From Simmondsia chinensis (Eukaryota > Streptophyta > Magnoliopsida > Caryophyllales > Simmondsiaceae), in contig JAGTTD010000011.1 in NCBI GenBank assembly GCA_018398585.1, positions 34,468,164-34,532,163 on the forward strand: 64,000 nt of DNA. Direction: 5' to 3'. Shown piece by piece: positions 11,700-22,658 of this stretch (position 1 is the first letter of the stretch; each line of letters opens with the position of its first letter). Under the pieces are notes generated by a model. It did no database searches and was not told the origin of the DNA. It was given only the letters and a program-made list of their open reading frames with translations. Position numbers and translations under genes: made by a program.

Positions 11700-14457
11700 C
11701 AACATTACTCTATATACGACTACCAACATTTGGCAGTTGAATCTACTGCCTAAGAGTAGGTAGTCTAACCACTACATTAAACTCAGCAACTCATTGTTGT
11801 CGATGCTTGATTGATGATTGATTGTGTAATTTTTTTTGTTTTTGATTTGTGATGTATGTATATTTAAGCAGAAGCAAATTAGTGTAATCGATAATATTGT
11901 TATATTATGATCTTAGAAAACAAGATTCTTATTTTCTTGGAAACTATATTTTTTCCCAAGTATACATCCATCTCGCTCTCGCATGATTGAATGTATCGGA
12001 ATAAAAATCTGCCAAAATAACTCAAGTTATGATCTTCTAAATCCTAGGCCTTTCTAGTTAGCAATGGTTGAACAAGTGGGGAATGATGGAGTGAATCAAA
12101 AATGTTCGGATAGAGCCAGATTTAAATTTTGGGAAGGAAGATAAGTAATTATGAGCCCTATAGACTATTCCCGTAGTGTACCTACTTTTGATAATTTTTG
12201 TAGTGACTCTTACCATTGATAATCCGTTCGCTAGATCACAAAGAATAAGCCCTTATCCTATTCATGTTCAAAAATATGTATTAAGATAAAAATGGGTCAA
12301 ACTCCTATTTATAATCAAGTTAACGCCTATCGTAATAAACACAAAAAAGATAACATATTCTGGAAAAAGATCAAAAAGGCCAATATATTTGGGGGAAAAA
12401 AAAAGACGTATGGGCTATATCATAGATGATTGAAACGATAATATGTCAGATGTTATTATAACTATTGATGAAATCAATATCTTTCTTAGTTCCTTTTCAA
12501 AATGCATTTTCATTTCTATATTTTGTCAAAACAAATTAACATTAATTGTGTATATAATAAAATATAATTTCCCTTTTTTTTCCCAAAATATTAAGCCCAT
12601 CAAAGTAGTTTTGCCCTTAATTTGTGAATCAATATGATAAAGTTTATGGAAGAGATGCAAATATATTATATTGCAGAATTATTGGCATTACATACAAGAA
12701 AATATCATGGACTTAGAGCCTTGATTTTGCTTGGTGGGCTTAAAAATAAGAGCTATATGCTAACCTAGTGCTAGCCCAAGCCCTAAAGATAGGTAGACTA
12801 AAATTAAGCCCAAGAAAAACTATAGAATCCATATACAATATAGTGCAAACTCAAAGGGAGAAATAAGACATAAATTTACATAATTCAACTAAAGACTATA
12901 TATATGAAAGCGAGCAAGACTAATTCCTCCATTTTAACAAGATTATACGCACATACATATAAGATGGTACGGAATATGTTAACATCCTAATGAAGGGTTA
13001 GGGGATAAACAAGCCTCAAACCCAAAACTTCGTGCTTGGGATGAGTAGCCTAACCACACTATAGTCAACTCAAGAGCTCTCTTAAGAAGATTACAAGGAT
13101 GTCTCATGCTACATTATATTTAACTTGCACAATCTCGATGTGTATTTATAGTATGTATAAAATCCTATTATATCATTGACCCGAATCATCTGGCAACTAA
13201 TAATGAGATTCCATTACAATGAGTGAAACTAGGAGTCGTATTTTTTCTTTTATAAAAAATAAGCAAACTAAATGCGATCTCTTTTGCTTTTCTTTTTTTT
13301 TTTTTTTGCAATGTCGAAGTGCCAAAAAAAAGCATGCTTCATGCCGTTTCCTGATGCTCTAAGGATGGGCTTTAAGATTATTTCAAAATATTTTCAGCAT
13401 AGCAATATATAGATTTCACTAATTATATCCCAATTCAGAGTTTATTTATATATATATATATAAAGGCACTTCAAACCTATTGGTTAAAAGTAGTACAAAT
13501 TTTGCTAGTTGTATCCCAATCTGGAGTATTTGTTGACTGATAAGCACGCCAAACCCATTAATCCTCCAACTTTTAATTTCACTAAAAACACCATTTAAAC
13601 TATTGGTCAGAATCAGCATGACTCTTCCAACTTCTAGTTCTGTCAAAAATATCCATGCGATCTCCCAATTTCTAACTTTTTTCACAATTTACACCCAAAG
13701 AAATAGTTAGAACATATGGGTGCTTCCCGAACATAATGCTAACAGATTTGCAGAGGAATTGGAGGGTTTGCGTTATTAATTTTGGTCTTTTGTTTTTTTA
13801 TGAGTGAGGATTTTTTGTCTCTAACTTTACGTACATTCTTTCTTTATTAATGATATTTCTTTTTTCTAGTAAAAAAAAAAAGGAAAATTGCAATGAGTTT
13901 TGAGTGCTGCTGAAAAATTCTATGCCGCCCTTGAATCTTTCAGAGAATCCAGGCTAGCATTATGATAATTAACCTTGTTTAAATTTTATGTATGCTGAAA
14001 AAAAAAAGGAAAACGAACTGACCATCTGGTGGGTGAGGAACTTGTTTCCTAAACTTATGTGTCAAATTTAACCTTGTTTAAATTTTATGTATAAGATGTA
14101 CAAGTCCTAACTTTGGTATAAACTTTATCTATGACATTTAGGGGTGCGGGAATATAATAGCTCAAGTTTGCAATCGTTTTATTTTCCTCTATAAAGCTCA
14201 ATAGTTAGGCGGTGCGAGTGGTTGTGTCTAGTTGATTTTTCTTTGGTTTTTCCTTGTAATTGTTCTCTCTTTGATTATTGAATGAAGTTCTTGCTTGCCG
14301 TCTGGCAAAAAAATATAACGATTATAGTATGGGTGTTTGTGCAGCTGTAACATCGAGAAGGCCACTACTATGACTACCATTGTTGGTTTTGCTCCTATAA
14401 TGAGGTATGAGTTTTAGCTTGTAATAGTGCTCTTTTTACAATGATGTATGCCTTTTG
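11700..14457. other. Intergenic with L1 tail remnants
   Basis: No gene is seen. T-rich stretches ending in short A runs at about 13752-13880 and 14205-14315 look like plus-strand L1 3' ends. A (TA)n tract lies at 13445-13462. Segments near 11745-11800 and 13020-13080 carry the words taaccactac and taaccacact, possible scraps of a tRNA-type SINE. Confidence 0.35.
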
Positions 14458-14458
14458 C

Positions 14459-14670
14459 ACCAAAGAGGTTACCAACACACCATCACTGAATCTCATCAGA
14501 ATATGAAGTTAAGCGTGCTTGGACGAGAGCAGTACCAGGATGGGTGACATTCTAGGAAGTCCTCACCCTCAAGTTGGGGCACTTGAAAACAATATCTCTT
14601 CAGGGGTAATACCCTAAAGGGGGAAGGCTGCATACATCCGTCTGCACAAACCCTGCTTAGGGGGGAGCAG
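14459..14670 (+). mobile_element. 5S-rRNA-headed SINE, copy A
   Basis: It starts at accaaagaggttacc, as the complete copies do. The head follows plant 5S rRNA through the internal promoter region (gaagttaagcgtgcttgg, then ggatgggtgac). The tail matches the RTE LINE 3' end (ctcttcaggggtaatacc, ggctgcatacatccg) and stops early after gggggagcag, so the 3' terminus is lost. Several substitutions mark it as old. Confidence 0.8.
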
Positions 14671-15975
14671 GTTATTAAATCCAAATTAACATTTCGGGGC
14701 GCGTCCTTGAAAAAACTGAAAGTCCAATAATGGGGTAACTTTAAAAGCAATAATTTACAATGTTTACGAGGCATTTACGCGAATTAAATTCCTTTCTTCA
14801 CTAGGCCAACTTAAGGCTTTGCTGATTGTTTGATGTAGTGTCCATGAGAGGTCACTGGTCGCTGAAGGTGATGGTTGCAACTGTGGAGACGACTGCAACT
14901 GCAATCCCTGCACCTGCTAATAAGTCAAGTTCGATTATATTTGGTGTGGTTCGTTTTGGCATGTATGTTTCTTTTGCCAAATAGAATAAATAAGATATGA
15001 CAATTACATCATTAAGTCTAGTCTATGTCAGGACTGTTGATATTCACTGGATATCTGTGTGCGCGCGCACATGTAATGTTATTTTATGGCAATGATGGAA
15101 AGGTTTGACCAGTGTAATGAAATCTTTTTACTTATTATTTAGAATCAAATATTTGTTTATGTTTTAAAATCATGGAAATTGCTAATTTATTTTCTATGGA
15201 AAGTGAACTAAATTTGGGCCTAAAGCTCAAAATTGAATGAGTTGGCCCAAATGGGCCCAGTGTCCATTGACTGTCTCTACATGAATCCCCGAGTTAGCCT
15301 AGAAAATATTTCAAAAAAATATCTTGTTTTGACTAAGAACTTCTTTTATTTTATCCTTTTACTACAGTTTTCCGGTGTAATATAATTAAATTTTAAATAA
15401 TTATATTTATATGTTATAATTGATATATTGTATTATTAACATAAATAAAAAATAGAATTTGTCTATATAATTACTTATGTAAATTTAAGTTAAGTGAAAA
15501 GAATTGATATTGGCAATTAGTCATATTAAATTAAGGTATTAGTATAGTATTCTAGTCTGATATATTTAAAATATCATATATCTCTTGTATTTATCTGATA
15601 GGAATATTTTGGTATTTTTCCTCATATACTTACTTTTATATATCCAGTCAAATAAGGTAATAAATAAAATCGTAAACTGAATCTTCCTTGAATGTCCAAT
15701 AGCGATTTGGTCAATTTCTACTTTCCTTCTTAATTTGATTACTTACCAAACATAAATGGAAAAGTAATTAATTTATAGAATACAGTTATTTAATAATAAC
15801 TTCTCAATTTAGTATTAAATTATTTTGAACTTTATTTATTCTTAATTGGGAAGATACTCATCTATTAATACCATTCTTTAAAATTAAAAAATATATATAA
15901 AATAAACCACCTAAAAAATTAGTTTTAACAGCTTATGTTATAATACATAGATTGAATCTCACATAAAAATAAGTG
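14671..15975. other. Intergenic, no gene seen
   Basis: AT-rich DNA with a short alternating gcgcgcgc tract near 15061. No exon or bounded repeat was recognised. Confidence 0.4.
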
Positions 15976-16338
15976 TTATTTACACCAAAGGTCCCTATAT
16001 TTTGTTTATTGTGTCAATTTAGTCCTTGTACTTTTAGTTATGTTAATTTAATTCCTGTACAATTTAAAATATATCAATTTGGTCCTTAGAGAAAATTTTA
16101 TATTAAGTTTTTAATCATTATTTTAATGATTTGACCCCGAATTTGATTAAATTAAGTAAACAGATGAATTTATGATAAGTCACTTGTATCTAACATAATT
16201 TTTTTGTTCAAAATTACATCATTAACTTAACTTATATTTGACGAAATGACTAAATTGACACATTTTAAATTATACAGGGACCGAATCGATATAATTAAAA
16301 GTACAATGAATAAATTATGGGATTTTATATGCGAATAA
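15976..16338. mobile_element. Foldback MITE upstream of the MBD gene
   Basis: The left end ttatttacaccaaagg and the right end (atatgcgaataa) are imperfect inverted repeats. The element repeats the words gtcaatttagtccttgtac and their complement. A second copy with the same ends lies at 60159-60539. No ORF. It lies 225 bp upstream of the MBD-type gene and may form part of its promoter region. Confidence 0.55.
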
Positions 16339-16563
16339 GTATCTTTAGGCCAGCTCACGGCTTCAACCTTTACATATCTTAACTTTATTCTTCAGTTATA
16401 TTTTTCCGCTTTTTAATTTAATTTAATTTAAAGCGGTTTATTACTTTTACAATAACTTCTTCATCCTCCTTTCTCCCCCTATCTAGTTGTAAAACAATAG
16501 TAAAATTTACATTTACATCTTACGATTAAAAAAGTGCGTACATAAAAAACGGGGTAATCGGAT

Positions 16564-18198
16564 ATGGATGACATGAAGGAACAACGGGTGGATGGGAAAA
16601 ACGAGAATAAGATGGCGATTGAGGCTCTTATACTGGGTGACTATGCAGAAGGAGGAGAAGTGGCAATAGAGAAAGGGAAGTGCAAAGTGAAGCAACGGGC
16701 GGGTACAAATCGGGGACGAGGGCGTCCAAGAAAAGGGGTAGAAGCCTGGGTGGCGAATGTGAAGAACGAGGAGAACAAGATGGCGACTGAGACTCTTATA
16801 TCAGGTGATTTTGCAAAAGAAGGAGAGGCAACAATAGAGAAAGGGAAGTGCATGGTTAAGCACCAGGCGGGTACAAATCGGGGACGAGGGCGTCCTAGAA
16901 AAGGGGTAGAAGCCTGGGTGGCAAATGCGAAGAATGAGGAGAACAAGATGGCTATTGAGGCTCTTATATCAGGCGATTTTGTAAAAGAAGTAGGAGAAGC
17001 AGCAATAGAGAAAGGGAAGTGCAGAATTAAGCAACAAGTGGGTACAAAACGGGGACGAGGGCGTCCTAGAATAGGGGGAGAAGCCTGGCTGGCGAATGTG
17101 AAGAACGAGGAGAACAAGATGGCGACTGAGGCTCTTATATCAGGCGATTTCGTAAAAGAAGTAGGAGAAGCAACAATAGAGAAAGGGAAGTGCAAAGTTA
17201 AGCAACAGGTGGGTACAAAACGGGGACGAGGGCGTCCTAGAATAGGGGCAGTAGCTTGGGCGGCTAATGTGAAGAACGAGGAGAACAAGATGGCGACTGA
17301 GGCTCTTATATCAGGCAATTTCGTAAAAGAAGTAGGAGAAGCAGCAATAGAGAAAGACAAGTGCGGAGTGAAGAACCAGATGGGTATAAATCGCAGACGA
17401 GGGTGTCCTAGAATAGGAGCAGAAGCCTTGGTGAAGAATGTAAAAAACGAGGAGAACAAAATGACGACTGAGGCTCTTATATCGGACGATTTTGCAAAAA
17501 AAGGAGAAGCGACAATAGAGAAAACAAGGTGTAGATTTAAGCAACGGATGGGTACAAATCGAGGACGAGGCCGCCCTAGAATAGGGGCAGGAGCTTGGCC
17601 CCAATGGTTGCCTAAGGATTGGTTTATCTGGCGAACTGAATATCAAACTGGTAGCCATAAAACTCGTCAACATGTGGTACGTGTTTCTCTGTAAATGTAG
17701 TTCAGTAATTTGTATTTTGTTTATGATTAATCTTTAATGTAAAGGAAGCTCATTAAGTTAGATATACATTGCAATCTCACTAATATGCAAAAGATCAATT
17801 TTTTTTCGAATTCGGTAAGGACTTAGCATTACAATAGTTCGATACTCAAGTAAACAGGATCGGTTAGTTGGAGGCATCCCACAAGATGTGGAGTTTGATC
17901 AGGAGTACCAGGATTTTCCTTAATTTGATCTAATATTTAATTGAGTTATGGATTTGACTCGAATATCAGTATATTGACACTAATGCCATTCAATTAAATT
18001 TCTAATAACTGAATATTTAGATACGCCAATTCCTTGTATGCGACAAATCGCTTATATGTATATTGTTATATGCTAATCTGTTTTTGTTTTTTTTTTTTTG
18101 GGCAGTGTTATGTTAGTCCTGATTCTGTCAAGTGTCAATCGAAGAATGAAGTCCTCCGTTATCTTGAAACTGGATCCAAGAAGAAGCAACAAAATTAA
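16564..18198 (+). CDS. AT-hook array / MBD-domain protein
   Basis: Two exons, 16564-17676 and 18106-18198, join in frame across a 429-bp GT-AG intron with a T-rich acceptor tract (401 aa). Residues 17 to about 345 are six tandem units of 56-57 residues. Each has the order (M)A-x-EALISGDF, EKGKC, a basic stretch and an AT-hook core GRGRPR followed by KG or IG. Cores lie at 51-56, 107-112, 164-169, 221-226 and 334-339; the fifth, near 278-283, is degraded to RRGCPR. After the last hook comes a methyl-CpG-binding-type domain, residues 347-394: WLPKDWFIWRTEYQTG, then across the splice CYVSPDSVKCQSKNEVLRYLETG, close to the plant MBD pattern YVDP..FRSK-EVL-YLETG. AT-hooks bind the AT-rich minor groove and MBDs can bind methylated CpG; a chromatin role is inferred. 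Expression is unproven. Confidence 0.82.
16612..17590 (+). repeat. Coding tandem array, 168/171-bp units
   Basis: Units begin at 16612, 16780, 16948, 17119, 17290 and 17461; the sixth is partial and runs into the MBD part. Units 3-5 carry one extra codon (Val in KEVGEA). The copies stay in frame and are still very similar, which points to recent unequal exchange or slippage. Confidence 0.9.
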
Positions 18199-18284
18199 TT
18201 AGGTAGCTATGTGCACCAATTTTCTTTGACAACAAGACAACATTCAATTTCTTGTGTTGACCTTAGTTATTCAAAATGTTGAGA

Positions 18285-18345
18285 TGTTAGAGTTAGTATA
18301 ATGGTTAAGCTCCCGACTCCTTAAGTTAGAGATCTTAAGATCTAA
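18285..18345 (+). repeat. tRNA-type SINE head remnant (candidate)
   Basis: The words gttagagttagtataatgg and gttaagctcccgactcc resemble a pol III A box in a tRNA-derived SINE. A related stretch lies on the other strand at 45262-45318. No tail or target duplication could be assigned. Confidence 0.3.
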
Positions 18346-18647
18346 GCACATCCCTTCATTCCCCAAAAGTATGTGTCCTTTTTAGATGAAAGTCTGTACA
18401 TTTTTTTATCAATGTAAAAAAGAAAAGAAATGTTTCTTTTCTTTCACGTCCCTTTTTTTGAAAAAAATGTTAAATGTATGTGGATATCTCAATTTATGTG
18501 ATATTGAATTTTTTTTTTTTTTATAAACTAGAAATATACGTGTGTATTTTTCTTGAAAGGTAAGTAAAACACTAAACGAGTTATTGATAAATAGTTCGTC
18601 CTCATGAATCAACATATACAATCCTTTCAAAATTCGGCCACGATTCT

Positions 18648-18678
18648 TTTTTTTTTTTTTTTTTTTTGGTAAGTACTA
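18648..18678 (-). mobile_element. 31-bp L1 micro-insertion
   Basis: Poly(T) plus ggtaagtacta lies between exact 10-bp repeats ccacgattct (18638-18647 and 18679-18688). It is little more than a reverse-transcribed poly(A) tail. Confidence 0.6.
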
Positions 18679-19228
18679 CCACGATTCTTCTTCTATACAT
18701 CATCAACCCTATCCAAACTAACATGCATTTGCCACCAAATCTGCAATTGGATTACATTCTCAAAAAATAGAAGAACATGAAATAATGTTAAACTTAGCCA
18801 GCATCTTCCAAATATCTTCAATAACGTTTCTAATATGCAATGGTGATTGAATATATTATTTAGTATATATAACGTTTCCCTTTCCAATCTCTTTTATGCA
18901 AATAAATTGTTGTGTTGTCACCTCACCATGATTTGATCAGTGTTATACGAAGATTAGCTTAATGGGCCAAGAATTAGTAGGCCAGCAGGCCAGCCCACTG
19001 CTAAGTAAGGCGGTGGGCCTAAGTCCCATCCTCAGCCCAACCTAAAACGTAGATGAGTAGGGCAAACAATGGTCACCTTGTAGCGTCTGTTTGGCTGAGT
19101 TGTGAAACTTGTTTTTTCTTGTAAAAAGTGTTTTCAATAAGGGTTTAAATAGTGCTATTTTTTTTACTTTTGTTTAAATATAGAAGAACAGTTTTTATTA
19201 TTTAAAAGCATCTTTTTTTCTTGACTAA

Positions 19229-19452
19229 ACAAACAACATATCCAGCGCCTCAAGGGTTGCCGCATAAGCAGGGTATGGGAGGGATGGATGTACGAAGCTT
19301 TACCCCTTTAGTAAGTGACCTTGTCAAGAGGCTGTTTTCGAGGACCCCTAACCTTATAAGGTTGACAACACAAGAACTTCCCAGGAGGTCACCCATCCTG
19401 GTACTACTCTCGCCCAAGCACGCTTAACTTCAGAGTTCTAATGGAATTTAAT
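19229..19452 (-). mobile_element. 5S-rRNA-headed SINE, copy B
   Basis: Read on the minus strand, the 5S head (gaagttaagcgtgcttggg, then gtaccaggatgggtgacctc) is followed by the RTE-type tail (gaaaacagcctcttgac, ggggtaaagcttcgtacatc). The far 5' part of the head is diverged or lost. The tail ends in a CAA-rich run on the plus strand near 19229. The copy lies in a T-rich MITE-like segment that starts near 19080. Confidence 0.8.
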
Positions 19453-20328
19453 GCCTTAGTGTTTAGTAAATGAACCCTATTAAAGTTAAGGTGGATCTTG
19501 ACCAAAAACTATTAAGACATAAAAAAGTGTTCTTTTTTCAGAAACGAAGTTTGGTCAAACAAACCCAGATGGATTTAAAGTTATTAATCTTCTTGATTAG
19601 AGGTCCGTTTTCATTTAAAAAAATCTTGAAGAGGACAACAAATATTGGATTCCAAAGGGGAAACAAACACCATGGAGAAGCTAAGTAAAGAAGATGATAG
19701 TGGAAGGGTAGGGGTATCCTATGTTCTTTTGTTTTTACCTATTTACACTTGTGCTCTGGAATCCTATGATGAGATATACATTGCTGTAAGAATAAGTCAA
19801 TCTGAATTGTAAAAGTAAGGGTAATTACATCAAACTTTTTGCACTAAGTCTAACATAAAGAATATACAAGAGATAAATATACGTGACATTATCCTAATTG
19901 ATAGAAACCAATACGATAATTGTCCATCCCTCTCTATTGGCTACTCATGAACCGATGGGAAGAACCACAATCAGCATTCTTAGCTTCTCTATTTCTCTCA
20001 TATAGGCACCCTATATATACCCGAAAACCCACTATAGTAGAGGGGCAACACAAACATCCTGCCCTAGCAAAGTACGAACAAGGAAATTCAATCAAAATCG
20101 AGTTTGGGGTCGGCTCTCCTTATAAAAGAACCCTTGCAATAACAGCTTTAGAAAATTATTATTGTCATGACAAATTACTATTACTAGAGCAATGATATGA
20201 CTTATAAATAACAAGAGATACAAAATTGCCTTAGAAACTACAATTTTGCTCTAAACAGTAATTTTACCCTAACAATAATATTACCCAACAATTATGCTCA
20301 ATAAATTTTCTTTGTGAGCAAAGGTGGC
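19453..20328. other. Intergenic, no gene seen
   Basis: Short ORFs only, none with a family motif. The end of the segment carries the left hAT target duplication (20321-20328). Confidence 0.4.
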
Positions 20329-21791
20329 CATGGGCCGCCCAAATTTTTTTTTTTTAAATATAACTTGTAAAAATACAAAATATACATTCGTTTTGTCGAA
20401 AAATAATTATAATTAATTGATAAATAATATAATATATAAATACAGTACAACACCATCATAAATAATGATAAATATATCTAATAAAATAAAATGTATAGTA
20501 AATTATTAAAAAATACAACTACACCTTTTAAAATTAATAATGTATTATATAAAAACATATATTATAGAGCAATAGAATTACAATGCGCCTTGGATCTTTT
20601 TTGATTAAAAAAAAAAAAAGAGAACTACTTAGTCTAAGCTGGCAGGAGTTGGTAAGTCGGGACTTGATGTATCCGTAATACGGTTGTCTTCATCCTTGCT
20701 TGATGAACCTAACTTCAGCTAGTCTTGCTCGCTATCCGCTGCGTGCAGCCAGTCCTTCAAGCACACCGACATATGCAAGCAGGATGATGAAAGCTTCGCT
20801 CTTTTCGTTCCAAGCAACCTACCACTTGCACTAAAAGCATATTCCGATACTACCGAAGACACTGGATATGCTAGTATATCTTGTGCCACGGTGGAAAACA
20901 CGAAATATTGGGTTTGGTTGGAAAACCACCATTGCAAAATATCAAAGCACGGACTTGCCGGTGTTGAGAAGAATTGGAGCATCGGCGACCGCAAGTAATA
21001 ATCTAACTCGTCACATGACGTGAAAGTTTGTTTGGGCTTGAATTGGCCCAACATCTCCCACGCATATGACTTTTTTTCGAAACTACTAGATGAGGAAGAA
21101 CCATAAAATGTAGAAGAAACTTGAAGATTATCAGCCCATAATCTTCGAGAAGAAGAGAAAAATAATTCATGTAAATCTCGATCGACTTCGGCAATAAAAG
21201 TTGCATTATCAAATGTTGGATTTAACTTGTCGTAAAAAGTTTAGAAAATAATTGCAAACCAGTAAGTTTACAATGGGGATCCAAAATAATGGCTAAACAA
21301 TAAGTAAAAGGTCTTTTAAAATAATATTTAACAAATTTTACTTTCATTGTGGCAATCGAGGCCTCCAACAAGGGGTTGGATTCGTTATCTGTCATCCAAG
21401 CAGCAATATCTACCAATCTAAATATTGCTTGTGATATGGTATGGTAGGATAATAACAACCAAAAAAATAGTCGCAGCGCCTCTAAACATACCAAAAAACT
21501 TACATACTTCGCTAATTGCATTCTAATCTACTGCTTCTAAATTAAAAGACATAAGATCTAAACGACTATCCTGTACAAATTTAATTAATATATCTTTATG
21601 TGACAATATTCTTTCTAACATATCTACTGTTGATGACTACCTAATTTATGTATCTAATTTAAATTATTTATAGTGTATACCATACGTGTCACAAAGATTT
21701 TTAAATATTTTCCTCCTAGTTTCGGATGATTTGATTTTGTAGGCCCCCCCAATAGCTAATGGGCCCAAGCTCAGTCCACTGGCCACCTCTA
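20329..21791 (-). mobile_element. hAT transposon, internally deleted
   Basis: Ends aaggtggccatggg and tggccacctcta are imperfect inverted repeats of the family seen at 27505. An exact 8-bp target duplication tttgtgag flanks it (20321-20328 and 21792-21799). At 1463 bp it is about half the length of the 27505 element and holds only the 3' part of a transposase gene. Confidence 0.88.
20719..21521 (-). pseudogene. hAT transposase C-terminal remnant
   Basis: Two frames cover the end of a BED/hAT transposase: 21222-21521 (NESNPLLEASIATMKVKFVKYY, YCLAIILDPHCKL) and 20719-21054. The second holds the dimerisation domain, with the conserved order DELDYYL, FDILQWW, ILAYPVSSVVSEYAFSASGRLL. The N-terminal BED finger and most of the catalytic core are missing and the frame is broken, so no active enzyme is made. 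It is close in sequence to the 27505 element's transposase. Confidence 0.85.
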
Positions 21792-21799
21792 TTTGTGAG

Positions 21800-22658
21800 A
21801 CTATTAATATACATTAGCATAAACTCAACACCTGGGACTGACATTGCTAATTAGCAGTCTTCTTCAATGCCTTTTGTTTTATAACTTAATTATTTCTTAT
21901 ATTGATAAGAAAAGCATGTTAAAAGAGTCGCTTAAAATGGTCCACCCCAACACAACCAGAAACGAAGAAACATGAGGATTGCATAACCAGCATTATGAAA
22001 ATGCTTTGCAACCCAATCGACCGTCGAATTAACCTCCATAAAGTAACGATTGAAATTAACAACCTTTTTTTTATTACGAGTTGTCATTTTCAATTTGTGA
22101 ATAATAATATGACATCAGTTCAAACAGTGGAAAAAATGAGTAAAATTCATGAGTTGAATTACAGTAGCAACTAAGATTCCATATGTCACCATAAAAAGAA
22201 AACTTCATAATATATAATATATATATATATGTAACATAGTTTTAGGCTGCGGGCTACACATTTCTGCAGCCGCCTCGGCCCCATTACAGTTGCACTTTCA
22301 CACCCAATACAAAAGGGTGTCTCCAAAATTTAAAGACACCCCCATATTAACTAACCATTAATTAAACAAAAAAAAGAGCACATTTCGTCACCTACTTTCA
22401 CAGCCCCCAAGACCCAACATAAATCTAAGTCAAAAGTAAAAGAATTTGACCCTTTCCCATTTGGATCAAATCAAATCCCACAACACCCAAAAAAATTTGG
22501 CGGGAGATATGAATTTCTTTTTATGTTTAATGTTATTGACAGACCAAAATTGTTACTGTTACAGTAACTTTATAAAATTTTGTGGATATTATTTGCCACA
22601 AGTCATATCATTACTCTAGCGGTAACATTTTTTGTCTTGTCAATAACAACACGCATTC
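21800..22658. other. Intergenic, 3' side of expansin
   Basis: AT-rich DNA with a (TA)n tract at about 22209-22230. It would contain the expansin 3' untranslated region next to 22659. No other gene is seen. Confidence 0.4.

Noticed and set aside
14459..14670. Cassandra-type TRIM as source of the 5S sequence
   Set aside because: No LTR borders, primer-binding site or polypurine tract surround the 5S part, and all copies continue into the same RTE-type tail.
16641..17459. A 272-codon ORF antisense to the AT-hook array
   Set aside because: It is open only because the repeat unit lacks stops in that frame. The sense strand has AT-hooks, a spliced MBD and a start codon; the antisense product has no motif.
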